Shown: piece after piece, positions 32,034-42,437 of the stretch
Layout: every line of letters starts with the position of its first letter
Position numbering within the stretch: position 1 is the stretch's first letter
Notes under the pieces: generated by a model
The model's input: the letters and a program-made list of their open reading frames with translations, nothing else
Told to the model about the DNA's origin: nothing
Databases searched by the model: none
Program-made: the position numbers and the translations under genes
Assembly (NCBI GenBank): GCA_011800155.1
Contig: CM022377.1
Location: forward strand, 2,046,001-2,110,000
Direction: 5' to 3'
DNA length: 64,000 nucleotides
Origin: Flammulina velutipes
Lineage: Eukaryota; Basidiomycota; Agaricomycetes; Agaricales; Physalacriaceae

Positions 32034-34598
32034 CTAAAAGTCATACCCCTCCACCCTAAACGTCTTCCCATACTGCAAGTAACTATCCAGAATCTTCGTC
32101 ACACTATCCGGCAGCCCCATGCTGATCAGCGTAAACGAAATCTTCGCATGCCCGTGGATCTGCCCTAGCTTGAACAGCGCACGCCCGACCTGCGTCGGGT
32201 ACTACGAGAAAACGACATCAATAACCCCTCCCCCCAAAAAGAGAAGAAAATATACTCACAGTCATCTCGGTATAGTCCACCCATTGGTACGCAGCGACCC
32301 TCAACGCAGTCTGGACACCTCGCTGGAGATCACCTTCATCGCTATACATATCCATCAGGCGCGCCCACGGCTTCACGCTGAAGCGGTTGCCATCCAAACA
32401 ACGTTGGTACGCCTCCTTCGCCTCCTCCTTATGATGCAGCCGTAAGCCCAAATCGCCCAATATCTCCCATTCCAAAGACGTCTTCCGGTATGCCACATGC
32501 TGCGTCTTGAAGTGAGCCACCTCGGCACGGAAGATCGTCCACACCCGCAGGTCCTCGTATAGCACCATAAACAGGTTATCCAGCCATCGCTCGCATAAAC
32601 GTTTGGTCGAGAAAGTGAATGTAGAGGCTGGCGGGTCCGCAGAGATAGTCTCCGCCTCCGCTTCTTGGGAATCGTCCGTTCCGGCTGCTGCCTGAGCTGC
32701 CTGAGGCTTCTCAAGCTCGTCAGGAGCGGCATTGAACCCATTCGTGCTCGGGGGTGCGACGTTTCCATCTTCGTCGACATCTCTGTCAGACTCTGTTGAC
32801 ACCCTGATCGTCGGGATGCCGATAACCTCCAGCCCATCTTGACGACTACCACTCTTTAAGCCCCGTGTGCTCGCGTCGTCGCCATCTTCCTCAACCTCAA
32901 CCTCATCTCCGTTTACGCTTTCCCCCTGGCTCTGCCTGTTCACCTTGCGAACATCAGTATGCGCCTTCTGATTGCGGTACTCCTCCTCCATGACGAAAAC
33001 TTCACTCCTGGTCTTCAATAATGCATCCCAGCCCATCTTCGACACGAGTTTTGTCAACAGACTGTACGCCCTGGCCCACGTCCCTCGTAATCCTGGGCTC
33101 GGTAGCCTCAACAGAGCTGGATCGGCTTCGTCGTCATCGCCTCTCGAGCCTCTTTCGGGTACTATCTCGCCGATAGGCTTTAGGCAAGGGAGATGGATTT
33201 TTGCAGGGGTCAGAGGTCGATGAGCGTCGCGTCCATTGAAGGTAAACATCGGGCAGGAATTTAGTGTTAGGAGCGCAGCGTCGTAGTTGCCGAGTTCGAT
33301 GTAAAGCTCGGTCAACTTTTCCCATGTCACGAACTCGCTAGGTGCACAGTTAACAGCTTGTCGAGCAAGCTTGAGGGCCCAATCGTTACGGCCTTTTGAT
33401 CGTAGGAAGTCGCATTGTGCGTGGAGGAGGGTATAGGATTGGGGCGTCTGCTTCATAGCCGCGGCCATCACCTGGACAGCCTTGACTTCTTCGTCTAAAC
33501 GAGTATGTGAGAAGGGAGAAAGAACCAGCAGCAAGAGACGGACTCATTCCAATGTAGGATTTTGCGAGTAAACTGGCCACCTCTGGTTCCTTCAGGCTCA
33601 ATTTTTCGAACAGGTTCGCTATTGGTTGGTATCGTCCGCTATCGCCAAAGTATTTCATGATTCCGGCGGTGAGGTGGTTGGAGACGACTGTTGCGACCTG
33701 TATCTCGGGGTCTGAGCCTACTTGCCAGCCTATGGAACGTGAGCGACGCACTCGACGGTGTCCGGTATGTCTTACCCTTCATGAACAAGGCCTCCGCTGC
33801 CTGCAGGAAACGAATCTCTGCATCGAGGGACGTTATTGGGTCCAACTTGCGGTATGCCTCCAGAAAATACGTGGGATCGTCTGAATACAAGATCGACCGT
33901 AGTATAGCCGACACGTAGGTTTCCTGCCATATTTCGGCCGTTGCTTCATGCCTGGTCGACTGTGAGAGGCTGCAACGGAATGTATAGCAGAGAGACGCAC
34001 CGTTCGCCCCGCAGATCGACAACATATGCGTTTACACCGCCCGGAATCTTGACGTCGACGCGTATATCGACGCGCGAAAACGCATTGAAGCAGCTGGTCG
34101 ATGGTTCAGCCATTATCCGTCGCTTAGATGGACAGAAAGACGCACCAGTAACATCCATTCTTCACTTTCCATGCGCTGCCCTTGGCGAACCAGGCCAACG
34201 AGTCTTCGATGGCGTACGTTAGCGAGTTGATGTACGCGGCTAACGATGCAGACGACGAGGCGTCGACGCCGGATATGAAATGGTAGGAGCCAAGCTGGAG
34301 AGCCCTTAATCTCGGTGCTGCGCTAATTAACGTCCACGTACATCTCTTGTCCCGGCTTTTCCTGTACTTTTGACGACATGGCATAGATCTGGCGGTCCAA
34401 GTTCTCTGAACGATGCTGCAATGTGGCGCATAATGAGCATCCAGTAGGTAACAAGACAACGGACGCACATAAACTCTCCGTTCTTGCGGTCAGACTTTCG
34501 CCCAGTTCCACCTAGTTCGTTGAGGACAATATCAAGGCCAGAAGAGACAGCAAGCTAACCTCAAACAGCTCTGGTATCTCTTTAAACGTCTCCGCCAT
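32034..34598 (-). CDS. ChAPs family protein (exomer cargo adaptor, Bch1/Chs6-like)
   Basis: ChAPs proteins with Chs5 form the exomer coat that carries chitin synthase and other cargo from the trans-Golgi to the plasma membrane. The ATG at 34598 gives MAETFKEIPELFE. Several short introns join to ELGPPDLCHVVKSTG, GSYHFISGVDASSSASLAAY, FNAFSRVDIRVDVKIPGG and YVVDLRGE, all of the conserved N-terminal domain. TPR-like helical repeats follow: KLDPITSLDAEIRFLQAAEA, QSYTLLHAQCDFL and EFVTWEKLTELYIELGNYDA. The C-terminal part has KRLCERWLDNLFMVLYEDLR, EWEILGDLGLRLHHKEEAKE and ends GKTFRVEGYDF. A Ser/Glu-rich disordered insert separates the two halves. Full length and intact. Confidence 0.88.
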
Positions 34599-34820
34599 GG
34601 AAACAAGCGCGCTGAACGCGACGGGATGACGGTACGGAGGAAGGAGAATATATGAGTGGCAGTGCTCATAGTTTGGCTATCATGCCAAGAGCCAAAGTGG
34701 AACTTGCCGGACCGCCTCGGTGTGGCGCAATAGGTTGCAGGAGACAATTCCAATGATTAGAAACTAGGTAAGGGTATACTATTATAGGGTAGGTATGGGT
34801 AAATTTTCTCATAAGATCGT

Positions 34821-35919
34821 TCACAATCCAACTTCGACGATCACTGGCCTGTGATCACTTAGCAACACACCATCATCATTCAGAACTTGGCCGACAGTGT
34901 AGGTCTTCGCTTCCCAGCCTTTGTTGCTACCACCTAGGATGAAATCGACTTTCTTCGAAGCCTGGGGCTTTTGTTCTGCAGAGAATCCAGTAAATGTCTC
35001 TTCCGGCCCAGAAACTGAACCTCGTGGCGTCTCACTCCGGAGGTCCAACATCTGTATAACTCTTGAGAAATCGCTGCAGAGTCATAAAAAGGTACACACT
35101 TTAAACTCGTTCAACTGGCCCTCTGGAACCTTGTACGCCTCGACCCATGTCGGAGCCACACCATTGAGGTTGACATCCTGACTGCCAGTAGCGATCTTGT
35201 AGGCCCCGGAGTCTTCCCCATCCTGTTGACTGTTGAAGTCTCCCAAGATGAAGACCTTCCCATCGTTCGCTCCTCCGTTGTACGCTTCGAATTTAGCCCG
35301 GATGCGCAGCATAGAGGCACCGACCATACGCTGCTCGTTGGACTGGTCGTCCAAATGCGTGTTGATAACGCTGAATGGTTTTCCGTCAACAGTAGTGAAC
35401 TTGGCCACTGTCGCAAGACGGGGAGAGCCTGCACCCGTATACTTGGATGGTTCCAGAGGAGTTTGAGATAGCCAGAACGTCTCGTTAGAGGAAAGCGTCA
35501 CGTCCTTCCTACACACAAGGTAAATTTCTGCACGATGGAACGGAAAGACGAAAAACTCACTTATTATAGAAGATAGCACAATATTCGCCCTTTTCCTTGC
35601 CGTCGTCTCTTCCCTCACCGACCCAGGCCCAATCGGTACCAAAGAGCTCTTGCAGGTCCTTCACCTGCCTGATTAAAGCCTCCTGAACTCCGAGAACAGA
35701 GACTTTGTGTGTCGTTAGATAGTTTGCTATCCCGATGCGGCGGGTACTCCATGGCTGCTCGCTCCCCCGTTCGCCTTGTAACTGAGTCTTGACCTTGGAC
35801 TCAGCGACAGGAATCGCATCGGTCTTGGAGTCATAGCGAACGTTCCATGTCGCGATTTGGATGGCACAGACGTGGCCAGCGCCAAACAGGAGAGGAAGGA
35901 AAATTGCGGAGAAATGCAT
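34821..35919 (-). CDS. Secreted endonuclease/exonuclease/phosphatase (EEP) family hydrolase
   Basis: Metal-dependent phosphodiesterase fold (DNase I / sphingomyelinase type). The ATG at 35919 starts a signal peptide (MHFSAIFLPLLFGAGHVCA), so it is probably secreted. Motifs appear in family order: IATWNVRYDS, GVQEAL with the catalytic Glu, VINTHLDDQSNEQR, VFILGDFNSQ, and SDHRPVIVEV with the catalytic Asp-His. Introns near 35510-35562 and 35048-35100 are in phase. About 320 aa, the usual length. Substrate cannot be read from sequence; related basidiomycete proteins are often annotated as nucleases or inositol phosphatases. Confidence 0.82.
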
Positions 35920-37079
35920 AGAGGATGAATGTGAGTTATTTTCGAGGAGAGCAGACCCAGGCTGATGCGACGTGTAGACAGTAGTAGCTCACGAGTATCT
36001 CGGCCTGCGAGAATCTGATACTCCGAAGGTGAGGCTTGGATTTGGTTATAAATGTAACCGCTAGACATTTTATAGCATTGGGGATATGCAGTGGCGATGC
36101 TCTTTGCAGTCACTATGCAACCAGCTAGGCCGTTCACTTTCCTTCAACGAGCAACTCGCTAGCAATTCTTTGATTGCTACTCGAATTTCTGAGATCAACT
36201 GGAGTGGTGGCGACAACACAGAGTCGGCGTCACGGCGTAACCTAATCGCCCAATCACTGATCTTCAACTAACAAGACACTGGTGCATAGCCTTTGTGGGT
36301 GGCCGACTACGAGAACATAGGTATCTGCCGCGCGCACATGCAACCGGTGATTTCGACTTGATATTGGATGATCGTCGTCGCCGGGTAACTACAGGTCGGT
36401 ACGCCGGAGTAAGTCGACGCTGTTACTAGATTAACGCATCTCCGACAGTCAGGAAGCATGGGTGGTCATGCTACGTATCTCAAAGGACGGCAGGCTATTG
36501 TGCATTGGCGAAACCTCTACCTGTGTCAGGGTGAGGCGGGGGTGAGGCAGAGTTGTTCATGCCAGTGTCATTGCCACGCGGTGGCGCAGCCAAACCGTGG
36601 CTCAATTGTTCAGTCAGCCATGGCTGGCGTCGCCACATACTATTTACAGACGGAATCGTACTGGTATTTTTAGGCCTTCTTAGACTCACAAACCTTCACC
36701 ATCGTCTCTGGCGCGGCGCGTGCGACCGGTGATCTTGACTATGTTGGATCGTCGTCGTGGGTAAGTTCAACTTCTAGGTACGCCGACCTTGTTGCTGGAT
36801 TGACGCATCTTTGACGACGAGGAAAAATATCGATTGGTGATAGTGATATGTATCGTCGACGACGGGCAATAAGAAGTCTACATCCTGTAGGCTGTGCCAG
36901 GGGTTGAAGGGGCACACAAACACGACTATTACTGCCACTAGGGGGATTATTCGTACGAAATTTGGATACTGTTATCCGCGCAAACCTGCTCTATAGTAGA
37001 TTAGTTGGCTAGGTAAGCTTGTAGTACGGTAACTAAAGTTAACAATCGGACATACATATACTATAATATAGCTAAACCG
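35920..37079. other. Intergenic stretch with a diverged direct repeat
   Basis: No gene supported. A block at about 36331-36470 recurs, diverged, at about 36715-36830 in the same orientation; both share runs such as CCGGTGAT, TGGATCGTCGTCG or TGATCGTCGTCG, GGTACGCCG and GATT(A/G)ACGCATCT. The unit length is near 130 bp and copies are about 380 bp apart. I cannot assign it to a known element. Confidence 0.4.
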
Positions 37080-37330
37080 AACGTTCGCAGAAAAACACCA
37101 TTTTCCCCTCCATGACGTCTTCCGCCTCGACGGTTGCCAAATATTGCACTGACAAGGGCGCGCCCCCGAGACACCGGCGTGGCGAGATCACTTCTCTCGC
37201 ACATAGAGGAACCTTCTGCTTGACACTTGTCGAGAACTATAAGCTCGATCGGTGAGGAATCGGGGCCCGCGTGATGGCGTCTCAAGGACCTTTGGGAGGA
37301 GGCAGGCTTGACGAAACGGCATACGCCGTG
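37080..37330 (+). pseudogene. Fragment of the small three-exon family
   Basis: Only the middle survives: TFAEKHHFPLHDVFR, then VAKYCTDKGAPPRHRR and TFCLTLVENYKLDR, after which TGA interrupts; the WRLEDLW equivalent is recognisable only with a frameshift. At DNA level it is closest to the intact copy at 6.4-7.0 kb, not to its neighbours, so it derives from that sub-lineage. No first or last exon was found. Confidence 0.6.
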
Positions 37331-37454
37331 AAGATGTAAACACTGAATTCAAGCATTGAATCTGAAGCAATCAAGGCAAACGTGCACACGTGATGCAAAC
37401 AAAGCGCGATCGAGGTTTAGCCGAGTGCCGACCTCTTCCCAAACCATCACGGTC

Positions 37455-38061
37455 ATGAACGTCGACCCTCGTCCGCTCACCAGAACGTGTAGTAAATACT
37501 TCTCCTATACTGCCGGTCTCCTTCTTCTCATCAGCCGTTTTCAGTGCCTCATTGCCATCCGAGTGGTGGAACCATATGATGTACTACCGCTCGAAGACAT
37601 TCCTCGCGTCAAAGAACGCTACTTCCCAACCCAGCTCAATCTCGGCATTGACTTCAACGAACAAGAAATTCGGATCTTTGCAGAAAAGCACCACCTTCGC
37701 CTCCACGAAGACTTCTCTAGCTGGCATTTGAAGTTTCAAAATACTGCGCTGCGCAATGCGCCCTCTTGACCGAGCGCCATCTTCGGGTCGCCAAAGTAGG
37801 GGGTGAGGGGGTCTATTGTCTGACATTCATTAACAATTACGAGCTCCGCCAATGCCGGCCTGAAGACTTAGAAGAAGCCATCTGGCGGGTGGAGGACCTT
37901 TGGCACGAAGCGGGTTTTGAGTCAAAGCAGTTCTTGTGGCCCGCTGGTGGGACTCAGACTAGCCGGAGGGAGGCAATTGAGGTGCCTATTGATTCAATGT
38001 GCATTTTCCCTACTGAGCGCCTTCCATCTTGTAGAAAATCGATTCGAGGACCGTCATGTAA
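37455..38061 (+). pseudogene. Small three-exon family, broken copy (sister of 45.0 kb gene)
   Basis: Duplicate of the 45011-45624 gene including its 5' flank. Damage: two bases are missing in exon 1 (CCAGAACG against CCAGCGAACG), the intron donor GTAAGT has become GTAAAT, and one base is lost in AGCTGGCATTT against AGCATGGCATTT, shifting the frame before the VAKYC region. Body sequence still legible: PYDVLPLEDIPRVKERYF, LNLGIDFNEQEIRIFAEKHH, VYCLTFINNYELRQCRPEDLE, and in exon 3 the VM end. Confidence 0.75.
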
Positions 38062-38125
38062 ATGTCTAGACGATGATGGGACAGCTATCGGTTTGCTCAC
38101 CATTTTCCAACAGAGAAACCACCAC

Positions 38126-38720
38126 ATTACCGCGTCGTTCCCTCGCCAGCGAAGATATGGTACGTTTCTCCGCGTTGTTGGTTTGCCCTTTTTCTCAGCG
38201 ATATTCAGCGCCCTAGCATCCTCGAGGCTGGGCTTGGGACGCACTACCACCCAAATACATTCCTCGCGTCAAAGACTATTATTCCCCAGCGCAGCTTAAC
38301 CTTGGAATCGACTTCAACGATCAAGAAATCAGGACATTTGCAGAAAAGCACGGCATTCGCCTATACCAAGACTTCACTAGCATGGCATTTGAGGTCTCAA
38401 AGTATTGCGCTGAACAATGCCGGGTCCTAAACGACCGCCCTCTTGGGATTACCACGCTGGCGCGCGAGGGGGTTTACTGCCTATCATTCCTCGACAACTA
38501 CCAGCTCAGCAAATGCCAGCCTGAAGACCTGGAACCGGCCATTTGGCGCCTGGAGGACCTTTGGCACGAAGCAGGTTTCGAAGAGAAACAGATAATGTGG
38601 CATACTAGTGGGACTCAGGCTAACCGGAAGAATATAATATCGGTGCGTTTGGGTCCAGCGTGCAATCTTGCTTACTGAACGTGTACCATGTAGACCATAG
38701 ATCCCAGTGTCATCATGTAA
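38126..38720 (+). pseudogene. Small three-exon family, broken copy (sister of 45.8 kb gene)
   Basis: Exon 1 is recognisable (RSLASED) but its start codon is ATT in place of ATG. Exon 2 has lost one base in the EAGPWD segment (GGGCTTGGG against GGCCCTTGGG), shifting the frame for the LPPKY stretch. Everything after that is open: VKDYYSPAQLNLGIDFND, TFAEKHGIRLYQDF, GVYCLSFLDNYQLSKCQPED, WRLEDLWHEAGF, MWHTSGTQANRK, and exon 3 IDPSVIM ending at 38720. Confidence 0.7.
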
Positions 38721-38735
38721 CTGTTTGGACTCCTT

Positions 38736-39251
38736 ATGGGACAGCTGGTTTTGCTTGCTGACCATTTTATCATTGTCGAGCGCCTGTACACTTTGCACCT
38801 TGGCGGACATTTCATCACCGTCCATATCTACCCCAGGTTGTTATACGTCCTGTACGAAGAGCGCGTCGTGGACCTCTTCGAACTCATCGCGCTTTCTCCT
38901 TCACATTTCATACTCAATAGGAATGAGTCCTCTCGCAAATGCACATGGGAAGCGGAGGCCCAGGGCTTTTGGAACGACCCACTATTGCGCCGGATGAACT
39001 GGAGCCGATTTGAACTTAGGACGTGGACAGATTTTATGACGTTTAAGGATATGTGGTGTGGCGCCCGATGGGTTCATTGGGGTATTTCCACATGACCTTG
39101 TTATCTCTCCGTAGCTGACTTTGTGTGGGTATTCAACCTACAAGAGTGTGGCAATTGTATCAACCGTCTAAACACTGAATGGAGCCAACTAAATCCCACT
39201 ATGCGGAGGGATGGAGTTCCTGGGAACGAGAATGGTCAGTGGCCCATGTAA
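38736..39251 (+). CDS. Hypothetical protein, two exons
   Basis: The ATG at 38736 lies 15 bases after the preceding pseudogene. The frame is open for about 115 codons (MGQLVLLADHFIIVERLYTL, HFITVHIYPRLLYVLYEERV, CTWEAEAQGFWNDPLLRRMN, WTDFMTFKDMW). A possible intron at 39082-39114 is only 33 bp, shorter than others here. Its phase joins to DFVWVFNLQECGNCINRLN, ending NGQWPM. Without splicing the protein ends at HWGIST. No family recognised. A relic of the same gene is beside the other membrane F-box gene (27.7 kb), so the pair was duplicated together. Confidence 0.4.
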
Positions 39252-39420
39252 AAGTAACCTATCTGTCTTTCTATTATAGTTAGCTCTAAACTTTGAAACA
39301 TGGAGGTCGAACCATCGAAGTGTGGATCCAAATGCGGCGTCATTTCTTCTTTGGATGTATGTGGTCGTCATCAAGTCTTCATAGAACAGACATTGACACT
39401 ACTATAGATATTGACTTTAA

Positions 39421-40789
39421 CTACCAACGAGATGTATTTATGTACGTGACAGATGTGTACGATTGTGGGAGTCGTGTGAACCTGAAGTGTCCTATCAAGA
39501 CCTCATCAATAGCCGGGAGTGCTAAGAGTCTGTTATCATCATATCCCTCGGAGACAACCACCTGTTCTATCTGCCCCGTATCCAATGTTAGAAGGGTATC
39601 TGCGTCAGGTTCACCTGCTTCCGCGTAGTATAGGAGGTGCAAGGTCTTGAGAAAAGATAAATGCGAAAAATTATAGGGCAATGCTGTATTGAATAAAAAA
39701 TAAGTCGCGGAAATGAAGGTATAAGCTGCACGACATACATTGACCCGAGTGAAGTGGCAAGGTGAGATGCAAGAGGGTCTGACGATTACACTTCAATATA
39801 TTGTTGATTGTGGCGGCCTCCTCTGGCATGTCGGATTCGAAGGATATGTGAGGGATATCACAACCAAATGAAACAAGGTTTGTGCACCGCCGTTCTAGTA
39901 AAAACAACATTGGCAGAATGGATGGGAAAGAGCTCCTGATTTTCACACTGGTGATTGGCAATGGACCACCAGATATTTCTTCATGTTCACGTCCATATGG
40001 GCGAGAGACTATCCATTCGTTGTCAAACGACAACGAACGAAGCTGAGGAAAGAGGGGAACGACAGCCTCCAAAAGGTTACGAAAGTCGGATGCCCCTCCC
40101 CCGAACGAGGGTTGCGAGAAACGATAGCCGAGTGAAGTGATGTTCGGAAAGTATTGGGATAGAGCAGTGATAGACATAAAGTCACTATCAAGGATAACAG
40201 ATCGAAGGGGAGCATGCTTGAGCCAAAGGAGGCGTAGAAGTCTTCTATGCTGGGGTAGTCCAGGCATGTCACCTGGATTGCATTCCGAGCTGATGATGAG
40301 GTGGCGCAGGTTAGGAGAGATAGTCTCGCGGGAATTTCGCAGGAGCCGCCCTAGCCCGGCTGTATGCTGACAAGACTTGACGGCAAATGTCATCCTGCGC
40401 CTACAGAGGGGTAGCCACGTACTGCAGACAAGGCTTGCCGATGAGAGCGTGGATTTGTCGCATATGCGTATGATGGAATCCTGGAGTTCCATAGGCAGTA
40501 CGGGGTTTTGGGAAGGTGGCGTCCGGGGAGGAGAGACCCATAGAACAGACACAGTAGGGATGTAGATGTATCCCCAGTCAATTAGCATCTCCATCCAAAG
40601 TATGACAATCCACACGGCCATCATGATTTTCTCCGAGATGTAGGTAGTGAAGGCGAGACTGAGGAGAATAAGAAGAAGGGACATGGCTACGGCGAAGTCT
40701 GCTAAACATGCTGACAGGTCCAAGCACTCGTAGCATCCCTGTAGCGGAGCCAAATTGCCCAGCCAGTCGTCACATATAGTTGAGGACAT
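39421..40789 (-). CDS. F-box-like protein with N-terminal membrane segments, copy B
   Basis: Sister of the 28.1-29.5 kb gene. The ATG at 40789 gives MSSTICDDWLGNLAPLQ, then a Cys-containing hydrophobic region and membrane stretches (FAVAMSLLLILLSLAFTTYI and MMAVWIVILWMEMLIDWGYI). The F-box-like core reads NPVLPMELQDSIIRICD and SSASLVCSTWLPLCRRRM, followed by LRHLIISSE, WLKHAPLRSVI, FPNITSLGYRF and NLVSFGCDIPHISF. An intron near 39743-39688 joins in phase to a last exon containing IEQVVVSEGYDD and ending SYTSVTYINTSRW at 39421. The start lies 130 bases from the divergent small-family gene at 40920. Intact. Confidence 0.65.
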
Positions 40790-40919
40790 TGATTGGTGTT
40801 GAATATTGAATGGTGAACGGCAAGTGAACGGTGAAACCATGAGGATCGGCCGGACCGGGTCTTCCGCCACAAAGCGCGTGCACGTGACAAAACCCGATCT
40901 GCCATAAACCACCACATAC

Positions 40920-41515
40920 ATGAATTCCCGTTCCCTCGCTAGCGAATATATAGTACGTGTCTCCGTGCCTCTGATATCCCGCTTCTCACCAAAGATTCAG
41001 CATCCTAGTATCATCGAGGCTGGCCCTTGGGACGCGCTACCGCCCAAGTACATTCCTCGTGTCAAACACTATTACTTCCCAGGCCAGGTTAACCTCGGTA
41101 TCGATTTCGATGAGCAGGAAATCAGAACATTTGCAGAAAGGCACCACATTCTTTGTCACCGCAACTTCGCCACCATGGCATACCAGGTTGCAAATTATTG
41201 CACTGAACAATGCGGACTCTCAAACAAGCGAGAGCTTCGCATCTCCAGGCTAGCGCGCAAGGGGGTATACTGCTTGACATTCATCGACAACTACGAGCTC
41301 AGCCAATGCCGACCTGAAGATCTGCAAGAAGCAATTTGGCGGCTAGAGGATCTTTGGCTCGAAGCTGGTTTTGAGTCGAAGCAGATATTGTGGCACACAA
41401 GTGGGACTCAAGCTACCAGAAAGGGTACCATAGCGGTGCGCGTTCAAATAATACATCTTTTCTTCATGACTGAACACGTATTCTGCAGTGTATCGATCCT
41501 AGTGCTGTCATGTAG
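40920..41515 (+). CDS. Small three-exon family, intact copy
   Basis: Exons 40920-40952, 41001-41435 and 41489-41515 with introns of 48 and 53 bp give 164 aa. Exon 1: MNSRSLASEYI. Exon 2: HPSIIEAGPWDALPPKYIPR, YFPGQVNLGIDFDEQEIR, TFAERHHI, AYQVANYCTEQC, GVYCLTFIDNYELSQCRPED, WRLEDLWLEAGF and LWHTSGTQATRKG. Exon 3: CIDPSAVM. Because the first intron is a multiple of three without stops, the unspliced frame is also open. The exon model is preferred since all other copies need it. Divergently paired with the membrane F-box gene. Function unknown. Confidence 0.72.
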
Positions 41516-42437
41516 ACGTTTGGCACGCCCGTTCAACGACTTGGCATTGACTCTAGATACATGAGAATGGTGTCATGCTGCTACTAAATATCCTTCGTCC
41601 ATATCAATTCTCAACCTTTCCTCAAGAATAGGCAAGTCGGTACTTAGAAAGTCAAGACTGGGCACTCCTGGTACGTCTTTCTGTCCGACTGGATGATGTC
41701 AGATATCTGAACGTATCTAACAGAATCATTTCCTCCACATCGACATCATGCTTCCAGATGTCCCGTAGATTCATAGAATGTCTGGATTGCTTGCCCCAAT
41801 ATCTGTGTTCTTGAGAGGGGAGAAACGCGGTGCCTCCATCCCATGCTCTACCCATATGCCACAGTACGGAAAGAGCACTCGAACCCACAGGTAGAAACCC
41901 TTGTTTAAGACTGAACACCAAAGGGTCAACCATACAGAAACGGCAATTATCTTGTTTATCCTCACCCGCCCCATTGCTGAGACTAAGAAGTCAAGGTCGC
42001 TGACCTTAGGGGCCTTGAAAGTTTGTCGACGCGCAACGCGACCTCTCAAGCGTGCGGACTGTTACGAGAGGTGGGTCTATTGGTGTCTCTGTCCTACGAT
42101 CGTTGTAATTGATCCCTTCATCTCTCGTAGAGTCGTAGTCTTCGACACAATTGCTCTCACACTTTGGTGCAACTCCAAGAGTCACTCACGCGATTCACTA
42201 GAGAGTAATTATCCGGAGAGTGGTCTTTGTGAATGCCACATACATCATTCAGGTACTCAGCAGACGTTCTGTGTTCTAGACTACGATACGGTAGCATTCA
42301 TATGATTCTTGTGCGTGTTCATGTGGATGCTTGAGGCTGTATGTTGAACTTCCTTGATAGAATCCAACCATGTCAACTGATCAACAGTCAGCACTGGATT
42401 CCTGCTTGTGCTGTTCCTTCCACTTCGATAACTGTCA
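41516..42437. other. Intergenic, weak coding traces
   Basis: A minus-strand frame around 41800-42010 has a hydrophobic, coding-like stretch (IIAVSVWLTLWCSVLN, LWVRVLFPYCGIWVEHGMEA) but no usable start, partner exon or family match. It could be a relic of a membrane-protein gene. Nothing else was recognised before the kinase start at 42438. Confidence 0.3.

Noticed and set aside
41771..42049. Membrane-protein gene on the minus strand
   Set aside because: A hydrophobic stretch exists, but no start, exon partners or family support; noted only as a weak trace.
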